Assembly: GCA_051985675.1 (NCBI GenBank)
Contig: JBPYFJ010000023.1
Location: 11,302-75,301 of the forward strand
Direction of reading: 5' to 3'
Length of the DNA stretch: 64,000 nt
Origin: JAFAXD01 sp051985675
GTDB taxonomy: Bacteria; Pseudomonadota; Alphaproteobacteria; Rhizobiales; Xanthobacteraceae
Of this stretch, positions 27,057 through 35,384 are shown piece by piece; position 1 is the stretch's first letter, and every line of letters begins with the position of its first letter. The translations under genes were made by a program, and so were the position numbers. The notes under the pieces were generated by a model. The model ran no database searches, had not been told where the DNA came from, and worked only from the letters and a program-made list of their open reading frames with translations.

Positions 27057-28372
27057 CGGCTCGGCGCGGCAACAACCCTTCGACGACGGATCAACTGCGT
27101 ATTCGCGTCCTGCCTAGCATCGCCGATGTTCCGGCGTCGGTTTGGGACGCCTGCGCGAACCCGGACGAACCCGCGCCAAGTGCACATTTCGACGCAAAAT
27201 CAATGGAGATGGCGGCGGCGGCGCAAGCGAGCTGCGAGCGCGCCAATGGAAGCTTCGATCCCGCCGCAACGTCCGCCTACAATCCATTCATATCCCATGC
27301 TTTTTTGTCCGCGCTCGAGGCTTCGGGCTCGGCTACGGCCAAAACCGGCTGGATGCCCCAGCACCTGATGGCCGAGCGCGGAGGTGACGTCATCGGCGTC
27401 GTGCCGTGCTATCTCAAGACCCATTCGCGCGGCGAGTACGTGTTCGACCGCGGCTGGGCCGAAGCTTACGAGCACGCCGGCGGCAGCTACTATCCGAAGC
27501 TGCAGGTCTCGGTTCCATTCACGCCCGCCACCGGACGGCGCCTGCTGGTGCGCGCCGGCGTTGCCGCCGACGAGACCCGCGAGGCCCTGGCGCAAGGTCT
27601 GGTGGAGCTCTGCCAGCTGCGGCAGGCGTCCTCGGTGCACGTGACGTTCATGCCGGAGTCCGAATGGACAATCGCAGCGAAGCGCGGATACCTGCAACGA
27701 ACCGATCAGCAATTCCATTGGGACAACGCGGGCTACGCCAGCTTTGAGGGATTTCTGGAAGCGCTTGCCGCGCGCAAGCGCAAGCTGATCCGGCGCGAGC
27801 GCCGCGACGCCATCGCCAACGGACTAGAGATCGTCCGGCTCACCGGTTCAGACCTCACCGAGGCGGTCTGGGACGCATTCTTCGCATTCTATATGGAAAC
27901 CGGCTCGCGCAAGTGGGGGCGCCCCTACTTGACGCGACGTTTCTTCTCGCTCGTCGGCGAGGCGATGGCCGATCGCATCCTGCTGGTAATGGCGCGGCGC
28001 GCCGGGCGCTATGTGGCGGGCGCGATTAACTTCATCGGGTCGGATATCCTGTTCGGCCGGCATTGGGGCGCGATCGAACACCACCCGTTCCTGCATTTCG
28101 AGGTCTGCTATTATCAGGCGATTGAGTACGCGATTGACCACAAGCTCAAGCGCGTGGAGGCGGGAGCGCAGGGCGAACATAAGCTGGCGCGCGGATATCT
28201 TCCGCAGACGACCTATTCGGCCCACTACATCGCCGACCCGGCGTTGCGGCGCGCGATCGCGGAATACCTCACGCGCGAGCGTGCCTACGTAGCGGCGGCC
28301 GGCGAAGAGCTGGGCGGGATGTCCCCGTTCCGGAAGGACCTGACCGAGGAAGAGGAAGCCGAGCCGGCTTGA
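27053..28372 (+). CDS. FemAB-like GNAT acyltransferase (PF04339)
   Basis: This 439-residue protein matches the peptidogalycan biosynthesis/recognition family (FemAB-like, GNAT fold). Its features are a segment beginning RVLPSIADVPASVWDACA, then NPFISHAFLSALEASGSA, PQHLMAERGGDVIGVVPCYLK, HVTFMPE, RKRKLIRRERRDA and the C-terminal VEAGAQGEHKLARGYLPQTTYSAH. The family is thought to transfer aminoacyl or acyl groups to amines. The substrate is unknown. Its start overlaps the ridA stop, and the HIT gene follows 16 bases after. Confidence 0.85.
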   Translation: MTARRGNNPSTTDQLRIRVLPSIADVPASVWDACANPDEPAPSAHFDAKSMEMAAAAQASCERANGSFDPAATSAYNPFISHAFLSALEASGSATAKTGWMPQHLMAERGGDVIGVVPCYLKTHSRGEYVFDRGWAEAYEHAGGSYYPKLQVSVPFTPATGRRLLVRAGVAADETREALAQGLVELCQLRQASSVHVTFMPESEWTIAAKRGYLQRTDQQFHWDNAGYASFEGFLEALAARKRKLIRRERRDAIANGLEIVRLTGSDLTEAVWDAFFAFYMETGSRKWGRPYLTRRFFSLVGEAMADRILLVMARRAGRYVAGAINFIGSDILFGRHWGAIEHHPFLHFEVCYYQAIEYAIDHKLKRVEAGAQGEHKLARGYLPQTTYSAHYIADPALRRAIAEYLTRERAYVAAAGEELGGMSPFRKDLTEEEEAEPA

Positions 28373-28388
28373 GGGTTGGAGGATCGCG

Positions 28389-28817
28389 ATGCCGAGCTAT
28401 GATCCCAACAACGTGTTCGCGAAAATCCTGCGCGGCGAGCTCCCGTGCCACAAGGTCTACGAGGACGAACGCGCCTTCGCGTTCCTCGACATTATGCCGC
28501 GGGCGCCCGGCCACACGCTGGTGATCCCGAAATCACCCGCGCGCAACCTTCTCGACGTCAAGCCGGACGATCTCGCCCACGTCATGAGGGTCGTGCAAAA
28601 GATCTCCGCCGCCGCCATGAAGGTGTTCGACGCCGACGGCCTCACGCTGCAACAATTCAACGAAACGGCCGGCGGTCAGGTCGTCTTTCATCTGCACGTC
28701 CATATCATCCCGCGCAAGAACGCCGTGCCGATGAAGCCGCCCGCGACCTACAAGGAAGAGACCACCGTCCTGTCCGACCAGGCGCTCAAGCTTGCGGCGG
28801 CGTTGCGGAGCGCCTGA
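28389..28817 (+). CDS. HIT family protein
   Basis: This 142-residue nucleotide hydrolase/transferase has the histidine triad in the form HLHVHIIPR near residue 98. IFAKILRGE-type N-terminal residues (NVFAKILRGELPCHKVYEDE) and PGHTLVIPK are typical of the HinT branch. Likely substrates are AMP-linked compounds. A GGAGG lies 8 bases before the start. It is the last gene of the ridA-GNAT-HIT group. Confidence 0.93.
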   Translation: MPSYDPNNVFAKILRGELPCHKVYEDERAFAFLDIMPRAPGHTLVIPKSPARNLLDVKPDDLAHVMRVVQKISAAAMKVFDADGLTLQQFNETAGGQVVFHLHVHIIPRKNAVPMKPPATYKEETTVLSDQALKLAAALRSA

Positions 28818-28925
28818 AGGTAAGCCAGTCTCGCCTTGCGGGGCGCGCGCCGCGGGACATAAACCCTCGCACGATCGACAGGAGCCGGCCGACGCGGTGG
28901 CGCCCCCAAGCGACAGGAGCGCAGC

Positions 28926-30140
28926 ATGCCGCCCTCACCGCCGCCCATGCAGTCCAGGCAAGAGATCATCGAGCGCGTCCGCGCGCTCGCGCCGCGCTTT
29001 CGCAAGCGCGCCGAGGCCGCCGAGGACGCGCGGCGGTTACCGGATGAGTCGGTCGCCGACATGCTCGGCGCCGGCATCGCCCGCATCCTCATCCCGCCGC
29101 GCTTCGGAGGGTACGGGCTCGGCCTCGACACCTGGTTCGACGTTGCGCTGGACATCAGCAAGGCGGACGCGTCGCACGGTTGGTGCGCAAGCCTATACAT
29201 CCACCATCCTCACATCATCGGCATGTTTCCCGAGCAGGCGCAGCAGGCGATTTGGGCCTCTGGGCCCGACGTCACGATTGCGGCTTCGGTACATCCGCGG
29301 GCGAAGGCGACGCGTGTTGCGGGCGGCTACCGGGTGTCGGGTCAGGATTCGGCCTTCGCCAGCGGCGTCGAACACAGCGCGTGGTCCTTTATTGGCGCCT
29401 TCGTGCAGGGCACCGGTACGCCGGAATGGATGTTCTTTCTGATCCCGGCCGGCGACTACACGGTGCGCGACACCTGGCTTACGGCGGGGATGCGGGCGAC
29501 TGGGAGCAACACCATTGTCACCGACAATGTGTTCGTGCCGGACACGCATGTGATCAGCCTGGCGCAACTGCGGGACGGCAAAGGCCCCGGCGGTGCGCTG
29601 CATGACAGTCCGATCTTTCGAACGCCGTTCTACTTCTACTCGCCGCTGACGTTTGCGACGCCGATGCTGGGCGCCGCCCAGGGCGCGTACGAGTATTTCC
29701 GGGACTGGACCAGAACGCGCACGGCGCCCAACGGCGCACCGGTTGCGGACAGGGCCAGCGTCCAGGTGCAGATGGCAAGAGCGGCGGCTGACCTCGACGC
29801 TGCTGAGTTGCTGTTGCGCCGCGCCGCCGGGCTGCCCCACGCACGAGAGCCACTCTCATCGCAATTGATGGCGCGTTGTGCACGCGACTACGCGCGCGCC
29901 GCCGAGTTGTCGGTCGCCGCCATCGACACGCTCATGGCCTTGAGCGGTGCGGCGGGTTTCGCGACGTCAAACCCGATACAGCGCGCCTGGCGGGATATCC
30001 ACTTCGCGTCGATGCATGTCGGCGTCAACACCGAGAACAACTACGCGTATTTTGGTCGAACCGAGTTCGGCCTTCCGCCCGATCCGAGCCAGCCGTTCTT
30101 CTGCACATTCGCCGAAGCGCAACACGGCCCCGCGAACTGA
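28926..30140 (+). CDS. Acyl-CoA dehydrogenase-fold flavoprotein (group D monooxygenase-like)
   Basis: This 404-residue protein has the acyl-CoA dehydrogenase fold but lacks the usual dehydrogenase C-terminal glutamate context. N-terminal helices (IIERVRALAPRFRKRAEAAE) and GGYGLGLDTWFDVAL-DISKADASHGWCASL match the HsaA/HpaH-type flavin-dependent monooxygenases and related pigment hydroxylases. GMRATGSNTIVTDNVFVP is the beta-domain motif, and the end reads NPIQRAWRDIHFASMHVGVN. Such enzymes use reduced flavin from a partner reductase to hydroxylate aromatics. No reductase gene is adjacent. AGGAG precedes the start. The substrate is unknown. Confidence 0.8.
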   Translation: MPPSPPPMQSRQEIIERVRALAPRFRKRAEAAEDARRLPDESVADMLGAGIARILIPPRFGGYGLGLDTWFDVALDISKADASHGWCASLYIHHPHIIGMFPEQAQQAIWASGPDVTIAASVHPRAKATRVAGGYRVSGQDSAFASGVEHSAWSFIGAFVQGTGTPEWMFFLIPAGDYTVRDTWLTAGMRATGSNTIVTDNVFVPDTHVISLAQLRDGKGPGGALHDSPIFRTPFYFYSPLTFATPMLGAAQGAYEYFRDWTRTRTAPNGAPVADRASVQVQMARAAADLDAAELLLRRAAGLPHAREPLSSQLMARCARDYARAAELSVAAIDTLMALSGAAGFATSNPIQRAWRDIHFASMHVGVNTENNYAYFGRTEFGLPPDPSQPFFCTFAEAQHGPAN

Positions 30141-30191
30141 TGCGTCCCGCGCGCGTTGGTCAATACCGGCCAAATCCAAGGAGTGCGCTGC

Positions 30192-30803
30192 TTGGGCTTC
30201 TATCAGGATCGGATCGTACCCCATCTCATCAACCTCGCGATGCGCAATCGCCAGCTCCTGCCCTATCGGGAGCGCGTGATCTCGGCTGCGCAAGGCCGCG
30301 TGCTCGAAATCGGCATTGGCTCGGGGATGAACATCCCGCTCTATCGCCCGCAAACGCGCGAACTTTTGGGCTTGGAGCCGGCGCCGCGCCTCGTCTCCAT
30401 GGCGCAGCAGGCGGCAAAGGCGGCGGCACGTCCGGTGGTACTGATCGAAGGAACCGGCGAAGCGATCCCGCTCGATGACGCGAGCGTCGATACCGTGATC
30501 TCGACCTGGACGCTTTGCAGCATTCCGGACGCCGCCCGCGCGCTGCGTGAGATGCGCCGTGTCCTCAAACCGAGCGGCCGCATGCTGTTTGTTGAGCACG
30601 GCCTGGCGCCGGAGCCGGGTGTGCAGCGGTGGCAGAACTGGCTCACGCCCGCGTGGAAGCGGCTCGGTGGCGGCTGTCATCTCAATCGCCCGATCCGGCG
30701 GCTGATCGAGGGGGCCGGATTTCACATCGAGCGGCTCGATACCGGATACCTCGCGGGCCGCAATCCAATGACGTTCATGTACGAAGGCTCGGCACGGCCG
30801 TGA
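30192..30803 (+). CDS. Class I SAM-dependent methyltransferase
   Basis: This 203-residue methyltransferase has motif I as VLEIGIGSGMNIPLY, motif II near LLGLEPAPRLV, and motif IV as VDTVISTWTLCSIPD, then LREMRRVLKPSGRMLFVEHG. It resembles the UbiE/methyltransferase_11 group. A perfect AAGGAG at 30178-30183 stands 8 bases before a TTG at 30192, giving the family-like start (M)GFYQDRIVPHL. The longer TTG start at 30156 lacks such a site. The substrate is unknown. Confidence 0.85.
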   Translation: MGFYQDRIVPHLINLAMRNRQLLPYRERVISAAQGRVLEIGIGSGMNIPLYRPQTRELLGLEPAPRLVSMAQQAAKAAARPVVLIEGTGEAIPLDDASVDTVISTWTLCSIPDAARALREMRRVLKPSGRMLFVEHGLAPEPGVQRWQNWLTPAWKRLGGGCHLNRPIRRLIEGAGFHIERLDTGYLAGRNPMTFMYEGSARP

Positions 30804-30847
30804 CGGTCGCTCCGGACCCACGCCGGCAGTCTCGTCCAACGCGCGGC

Positions 30848-31159
30848 TCATTTGGATTTCTGGATCGCCGTGACGGTGAATTGGTTGTTCACGCGGTCGA
30901 GGTCGAATTTCACTTTGTCGCCGACCTTGACTGCCTTGAGCATTGCGGGGTCCTGCACGCCATAAACCATGGTCATCGGCTCATCCATGTCGAATTTCTG
31001 GATTGGCCCGTGCGCGATCGTTAACTTGCCGGCTGCCTGGTCGATTTTCTTCACCTGGCCGTCAAACGGCGCGGACTGCGCGATCGCAGTCACCGACCTG
31101 CCGGGCAGCGCAAGTGCGACCACCGTCATCGCAACCAATGCCATTTTGCGCATCGTCAT
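30848..31159 (-). CDS. CusF-like periplasmic copper-binding protein
   Basis: This 103-residue protein has a signal peptide (MALVAMTVVALALPGRS) and a CusF-type OB-fold domain: GQVKKIDQAAGKLTIAHGPI, then DMDEPMTMVYGV with the methionines of the copper site, and VKVGDKVKFDLD. CusF hands Cu(I)/Ag(I) to the CusCBA efflux system. The start at 31159 has GAAGGAA upstream. The longer frame overlaps the cupredoxin stop. It is the last gene of the leftward copper operon. Confidence 0.88.
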   Translation of the reverse strand: MTMRKMALVAMTVVALALPGRSVTAIAQSAPFDGQVKKIDQAAGKLTIAHGPIQKFDMDEPMTMVYGVQDPAMLKAVKVGDKVKFDLDRVNNQFTVTAIQKSK

Positions 31160-31176
31160 TTCCTTCTCTCTCGCTT

Positions 31177-31656
31177 TCATTTCACGATGATTTTTCCATA
31201 CATCCCGTACTCGTAATGGTTCGGGATCAGGCAGGCGTACTCGAACTCCCCTGCTCTGGTGAACCTCCAAAGAAGCTCGCGCTGAGCATGTGGAGGAATC
31301 CGTTTGCCGTTCGGATCGTCGTGCTGCATGTCCGGGTACTTTTTCATGAGCTCGCCGTGCTTGCGATTTTCCGCGGCCGTCGCCAGCATGAATTCATGAT
31401 CTTCAGTACCGTCGTTCGCCAAGATGAAGCGGATCTGCTCGCCCTTGCGAACTTCGATCAACGACGGCTCGAACATCATCTCCTTCATCACGACCTTGAT
31501 CGTGCGCGCCGGCTTCTTGGGATTGCCGGGTTCGCCGGCGGCAAAACTCGGATGGCCTTCGTGCGCTGGCGCGGGAGTCTGAAGCGTGGCCGTTACCACG
31601 ATCAGCCCGGTCGCGAGGGCGACAGCGCCGGCCGCGGTGACACGGATGTGCAACAT
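31177..31656 (-). CDS. Exported cupredoxin-domain protein
   Basis: This 159-residue blue-copper-like protein has an N-terminal signal (AAGAVALATGLIVVTATLQ). The mature part contains the type 1 copper ligand set: His in GTEDHEFML, then Cys-His-Met in YACLIPNHYEYGMYG. It probably carries electrons or binds copper in the periplasm next to the multicopper oxidase encoded just upstream (14 bases away). The copper ligands are visible; the role is inferred. Confidence 0.88.
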   Translation of the reverse strand: MLHIRVTAAGAVALATGLIVVTATLQTPAPAHEGHPSFAAGEPGNPKKPARTIKVVMKEMMFEPSLIEVRKGEQIRFILANDGTEDHEFMLATAAENRKHGELMKKYPDMQHDDPNGKRIPPHAQRELLWRFTRAGEFEYACLIPNHYEYGMYGKIIVK

Positions 31657-31670
31657 GTGGTTTCCCCTGC

Positions 31671-33047
31671 TTACGGATGCTTCATGCCGCCCGTGCCGGG
31701 CTTCGTCATGGGCGGTTGCGGCGTCCGCGCTGCCGGTGCACCGCTCTCCGCCGGCGCTTGCACGGCGTCGCCCTTAAATTCGTAGGCGACCGTGCCCGGC
31801 GGATGCCGGTACGGACCGGGGTCCTGGTAATCGTTCGGGGCCAGTCCCTCGCGGATCTTCATGACCGTGAACATGCCGCCCATCTCGATCGGCCCGAACT
31901 GGCCGGACCCGGTCATCATCGCCAATGTGTTGTCCGGCATCGGCATTTCCATGTCCGGCATCGCCATGCCGGTTGGCCCCATCACCATGGTGCCGGGGGC
32001 GAGCTTGCCGCTCAGCCGCGCCAGATCGCGCTTCGACACACCGATGAAGTTCTTCATCTTGTGCCCCATCGAGTTCATGGCGTGATGGGTCTTGTGGCAA
32101 TGCAACGGCCAGTCGCCGGGGTTGTTGGCGACGACGTCGAACGCACGAATCGCGCCGACCGGCACGTCGATCGTCGCTTCCAGCCATTGGGCGCTCTCCG
32201 GCACCCATCCGCCGTCCGTGCACGTTACGGAAAAGCGGTGGCCGTGCAGGTGGATCGGATGATTGGTCATGGTGAGATTGCCCATGCGCACGCGCACGCG
32301 ATCGCCGAGACGAACCGGCAGCGGGTCGATGCCCGGCCACACGCGAGCGTTCCAGGTCCACATGTTGAAGTCGGTCATCTCGGCCACGTTGGGCAGATAC
32401 GTTCCGGGATCGATCAGGTACGTGCTCATGATGAACACGAAGTCGCGATCGACCCGGCGCAATTTGGGGTCGCGCGGATGAACGACGAACATGCCCATCA
32501 TCCCCATCCCCATCTGCACCATCTCGTCGGAATGCGGGTGATACATGAACGTGCCGCTCTCCTTGAGCTCGAACTCGTAGACGAAAGTTTGGCCCGGCTT
32601 GATGTGCGGCTGGGTGAGCCCGCCGACCCCGTCCATCCCGTTCGGCACCAGCATGCCGTGCCAGTGGACGGTCGTGTGCTCGGGCAGCTTGTTGGTGACG
32701 AAGATGCGGACCTTGTCGCCTTCGATGGCTTCGAGGGTCGGACCGGGCGACTGGCCGTTGTAGCCCCAGAGATTGGCTTTCATGCCCTCCGCGAACTCGC
32801 GCACCACCGGCTCGGCGACGAGATGAAACTCTTTCCAATCGCCGTTCATGCGCCACGGCAGCGTCCAGCCATTCAGGGTGACCACGGGTTGGTAGTCCGG
32901 CCCCGTGGACGGGACCAGCGGGGGCTGCGTCCCGGCTTTCGCCATCATCGGCGCTTCCGGGATCGCCGCCGCGCGCGCGCGCCCGCTCACCGCGCTTGCA
33001 CCCAAGAGCACGGCCCCTGTTCCGAGTACGTGTCTGCGCGAAAACAT
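31671..33047 (-). CDS. Tat-exported multicopper oxidase (copper resistance type)
   Basis: This 458-residue multicopper oxidase has a twin-arginine signal, FSRRHVLGTGAVLL, ending near residue 26. Copper-site motifs are HWHG, HPHSDEM, HPIHLHGHRF and HCHKTHHAMNSMGH. A Met-rich stretch (GMAMPDMEMPMPD and nearby, about residues 370-390) resembles the regulatory/cuprous oxidase region of CueO and CopA-type oxidases. It probably oxidises Cu(I) to the less toxic Cu(II) in the periplasm. AAGGAG stands 7 bases upstream of 33047, so the longer frame to 33125 is not used. It sits between the TolC-like gene and the cupredoxin gene. Confidence 0.93.
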   Translation of the reverse strand: MFSRRHVLGTGAVLLGASAVSGRARAAAIPEAPMMAKAGTQPPLVPSTGPDYQPVVTLNGWTLPWRMNGDWKEFHLVAEPVVREFAEGMKANLWGYNGQSPGPTLEAIEGDKVRIFVTNKLPEHTTVHWHGMLVPNGMDGVGGLTQPHIKPGQTFVYEFELKESGTFMYHPHSDEMVQMGMGMMGMFVVHPRDPKLRRVDRDFVFIMSTYLIDPGTYLPNVAEMTDFNMWTWNARVWPGIDPLPVRLGDRVRVRMGNLTMTNHPIHLHGHRFSVTCTDGGWVPESAQWLEATIDVPVGAIRAFDVVANNPGDWPLHCHKTHHAMNSMGHKMKNFIGVSKRDLARLSGKLAPGTMVMGPTGMAMPDMEMPMPDNTLAMMTGSGQFGPIEMGGMFTVMKIREGLAPNDYQDPGPYRHPPGTVAYEFKGDAVQAPAESGAPAARTPQPPMTKPGTGGMKHP

Positions 33048-33060
33048 GATCGAACTCCTT

Positions 33061-34503
33061 TCAGTCTGCCGTCGTGTTGCGGGCGCCCGCGGGTGATCCC
33101 GCGCTGCCCGACCCCTTGTCAGCAATTCCGCCGCCGATGATCGCGGCCTGCAGGTCAGCTTTTGCCAGCCAGAATGCGCGTTTCGCTTCGATCGCCGCGC
33201 GCAGCACCGCGAGGCGTTGACGCGCTTCGATCAACAGCGCAAAGACGTCGATCTGCATGGCGCTGAAGCGAAGCTGGGTTTCTTCCGTGATGATCTTGCG
33301 GATCGGCAAGACCTCGCGCTGGTAGTAGCCGGCGATATCGTAGGTCGAGCGATAGACCCGATAGGCGTTGCGCGCCTGCGCGCGAGCGCTGACGGCTTTC
33401 TCGGCCAAGCGATTGACCGCCTGCATGTAGGTCTGTTCCGCCCGCTGAACCCAGACCTCGCCGAAATCGAAGATCGGGATCTGAAATTGCGTTGCACCGC
33501 CGTTCATACGGAAAGGCGTCCCCTCGGGCTCCTTGGTTTTTCGGGTTATTCCAGCGGCTTCGAACATGTTGATGAAGCGCGTCGCGCGCGTAAGACCGTA
33601 GGACTTGGCCAACCATTCGAGCTCGACACGGCCGATTTGCAGATCGACCCGCCGCGCAACCGCTTCGACCTCGATGCCCGGCAAGGTCTGCGGCCGGACT
33701 GGAAGCAGCGGCAACCTGTTCGGCAGCTTGAAATCGAGGTCACGGCCCCACAGCCCGAGCAGGCCGGCCAGGCGCTCGCGCGCGGTCGACGCTTGCTGAC
33801 GGACCGTCGCCAGGTCGACCGTCGTTTCGGAATAAAAGCCGAGCTCACGCGCCTGATCGAGCTTGCTCATCGAACCGGTCTCGCCGAGCTTGACCGCGAC
33901 CTGTGCGGCGGCATCCGCCGTCGTCTTCCACTCCGCCAGAAGATCGGTCAGTTCGCGCCAGGCGACCGCGTCGTAGTAGGCGCGGCGCACTTCGGCGGCG
34001 AGCCGCAGGGTCTCCTCCACGGCGCGCAGCTGTGCCTGATGAAAACGCGTGGCGGCGATTTCGGAGCGCGCCGGCAAGGTTGCAAGCGCGAGAATATCGG
34101 CGATGACCTGTGTCTCGTATTCGAACGCATTCGAGCCGGCGATGCGCGAGATCGCGAACGTCGGGCTTGGCGGCAGGCTCGCCTCCACCATGTCGGCCTC
34201 GGCGAGGCTCAATTCGTTGTAGGCGGCCTGCAGGCCGCTGTTGCTGAGAAGCGCGATCTGTACCGCTGCCTCGACGGTGAGCGGACGGCGCAGCAGTTGC
34301 TCGACGCGGGACCGCGCAAAGGCCGCATCTTCCTCGCTGCGAATGGCGATCACGTCCTTGCGAATGGCATCGCCGGTGATCCCGGCAACCGTGCCCATGC
34401 CGCTGTCCGGGGAAAACCACGCGCAGGCGGCAAGCGGGATGGCTGCGATCAGAACAACGCCGATCCGAAATCTCACAAGCATGCGCGTGCAGCAGGCCGT
34501 CAT
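33061..34503 (-). CDS. TolC-family outer membrane efflux lipoprotein
   Basis: This 480-residue protein starts with a lipoprotein signal (VVLIAAIPLAAC) and then shows the long helical repeats of the outer membrane efflux family, for example LTVEAAVQIALLSNSGLQAAYNEL and the internal duplicate region ending in RQRLAVLRAAIEAKRAFWLA. Such channels form the outer membrane part of tripartite pumps. No inner-membrane RND pump or adaptor is encoded next to it, so a partner must lie elsewhere or the protein serves copper export in another way. It overlaps the previous gene by 4 bases (ATGA). Confidence 0.9.
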   Translation of the reverse strand: MTACCTRMLVRFRIGVVLIAAIPLAACAWFSPDSGMGTVAGITGDAIRKDVIAIRSEEDAAFARSRVEQLLRRPLTVEAAVQIALLSNSGLQAAYNELSLAEADMVEASLPPSPTFAISRIAGSNAFEYETQVIADILALATLPARSEIAATRFHQAQLRAVEETLRLAAEVRRAYYDAVAWRELTDLLAEWKTTADAAAQVAVKLGETGSMSKLDQARELGFYSETTVDLATVRQQASTARERLAGLLGLWGRDLDFKLPNRLPLLPVRPQTLPGIEVEAVARRVDLQIGRVELEWLAKSYGLTRATRFINMFEAAGITRKTKEPEGTPFRMNGGATQFQIPIFDFGEVWVQRAEQTYMQAVNRLAEKAVSARAQARNAYRVYRSTYDIAGYYQREVLPIRKIITEETQLRFSAMQIDVFALLIEARQRLAVLRAAIEAKRAFWLAKADLQAAIIGGGIADKGSGSAGSPAGARNTTAD

Positions 34504-34865
34504 TGCCGCAGCTCCGATTTGCCGGCTTTTGGGGCCGGGTTGGGAGCGGCTTTGGGCTCGGGAGCAACCCGCTCATTCTCCTGGCGCCAGGGCCCCGGTT
34601 CGACCGGGCGCCGGCTCGTGAACGGCGCGATCGTGGAGCGATACTCGACGCCCGGCACGCGCGCGCCCGGGTCCGCCGGTGGCGGGCCGAGAAGGACCTG
34701 TCCGGACGATGCGGTGCAGGTGAGGATCGCAAGCAGCGCGCCAAGCGCTGCCGGAGCGCCATAGCGGGCTGCAAATGCTATTCGCCGCCCTGCAATGGCG
34801 GTGAACATCGCCCAATTCTGTGCGCGCAAGGTTTCCTCGCTGGTCGAGTGAACGCGAATGCGCAC
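34500..34865 (-). CDS. Small exported protein of unknown function in the copper operon
   Basis: This protein has up to 121 residues. A hydrophobic segment (GAPAALGALLAILTCTASSG) looks like a signal peptide, followed by a Pro-rich polar tail (PEPKAAPNPAPKAGK). Shorter starts (ATG at 34808 or TTG near 34829, the latter close to GAGGAAA) would place the signal at the N-terminus and may be the true start. The stop overlaps the TolC start, which supports expression. I do not recognise it. Its place between the His-rich protein and TolC suggests an envelope role in copper handling. Confidence 0.55.
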   Translation of the reverse strand: MRIRVHSTSEETLRAQNWAMFTAIAGRRIAFAARYGAPAALGALLAILTCTASSGQVLLGPPPADPGARVPGVEYRSTIAPFTSRRPVEPGPWRQENERVAPEPKAAPNPAPKAGKSELRQ

Positions 34866-34892
34866 GGCTGCGCGGCAGCCGGCGCGTCCAGA

Positions 34893-35318
34893 TCAGAGCG
34901 ACAGGAGGACGATGGGAGGACGATAAAGCCGCTCCGGGGCCCGGCTCGGCGCATCGCGCTCAACCGGCAGCCTGACCGTCGACCGGTGCAGCGCCGGCTC
35001 GAGCGTCAGTTGTGACGTTGGCGCCACGGCCGGGAAACAAAGGAGCCCGCAGCACTTGCCCGGGACGCTTTGCTCATCACCGGCATGATGCGATTGCTTG
35101 TGGTGCGCGCTATCGTGGTTGTGCGCGGCGCCGTGCTGATGCACCTGCATCGCGCCGAGCGCGTGATCTCCCTCTGTCAGACACGGCGGTACGCTCGAAC
35201 CATCGCCGAACGCGAATGCGGCAACCGGGCCGATAACGCACATGGCATAGGCGGCAACCAGCGCGGCCGCCGCCCATCGCCGCATTCGTCTCGTGAGCCA
35301 CGTCAGCATTACGCGCAT
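34893..35318 (-). CDS. His-rich small exported protein of the copper operon
   Basis: This protein of about 141 residues begins with a basic N-terminus and one hydrophobic signal-like helix (AAALVAAYAMCVIGPVAAFAF). A histidine cluster follows (HQHGAAHNHDSAHHKQSHH), then a CCGLLC motif. Such small His/Cys proteins occur in rhizobial copper clusters, resembling DUF2946-type members. The metal ligands suggest copper or another divalent metal binding. It is the first gene of the leftward operon. ATGs at 35318 and 35309 are both possible starts. Confidence 0.6.
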   Translation of the reverse strand: MRVMLTWLTRRMRRWAAAALVAAYAMCVIGPVAAFAFGDGSSVPPCLTEGDHALGAMQVHQHGAAHNHDSAHHKQSHHAGDEQSVPGKCCGLLCFPAVAPTSQLTLEPALHRSTVRLPVERDAPSRAPERLYRPPIVLLSL

Positions 35319-35384
35319 TTTACCACGTGAAAAGCGACAATCACGAGGCATTTCGCAGCGGTTCATCCCGGCGCGCTGATGCAT

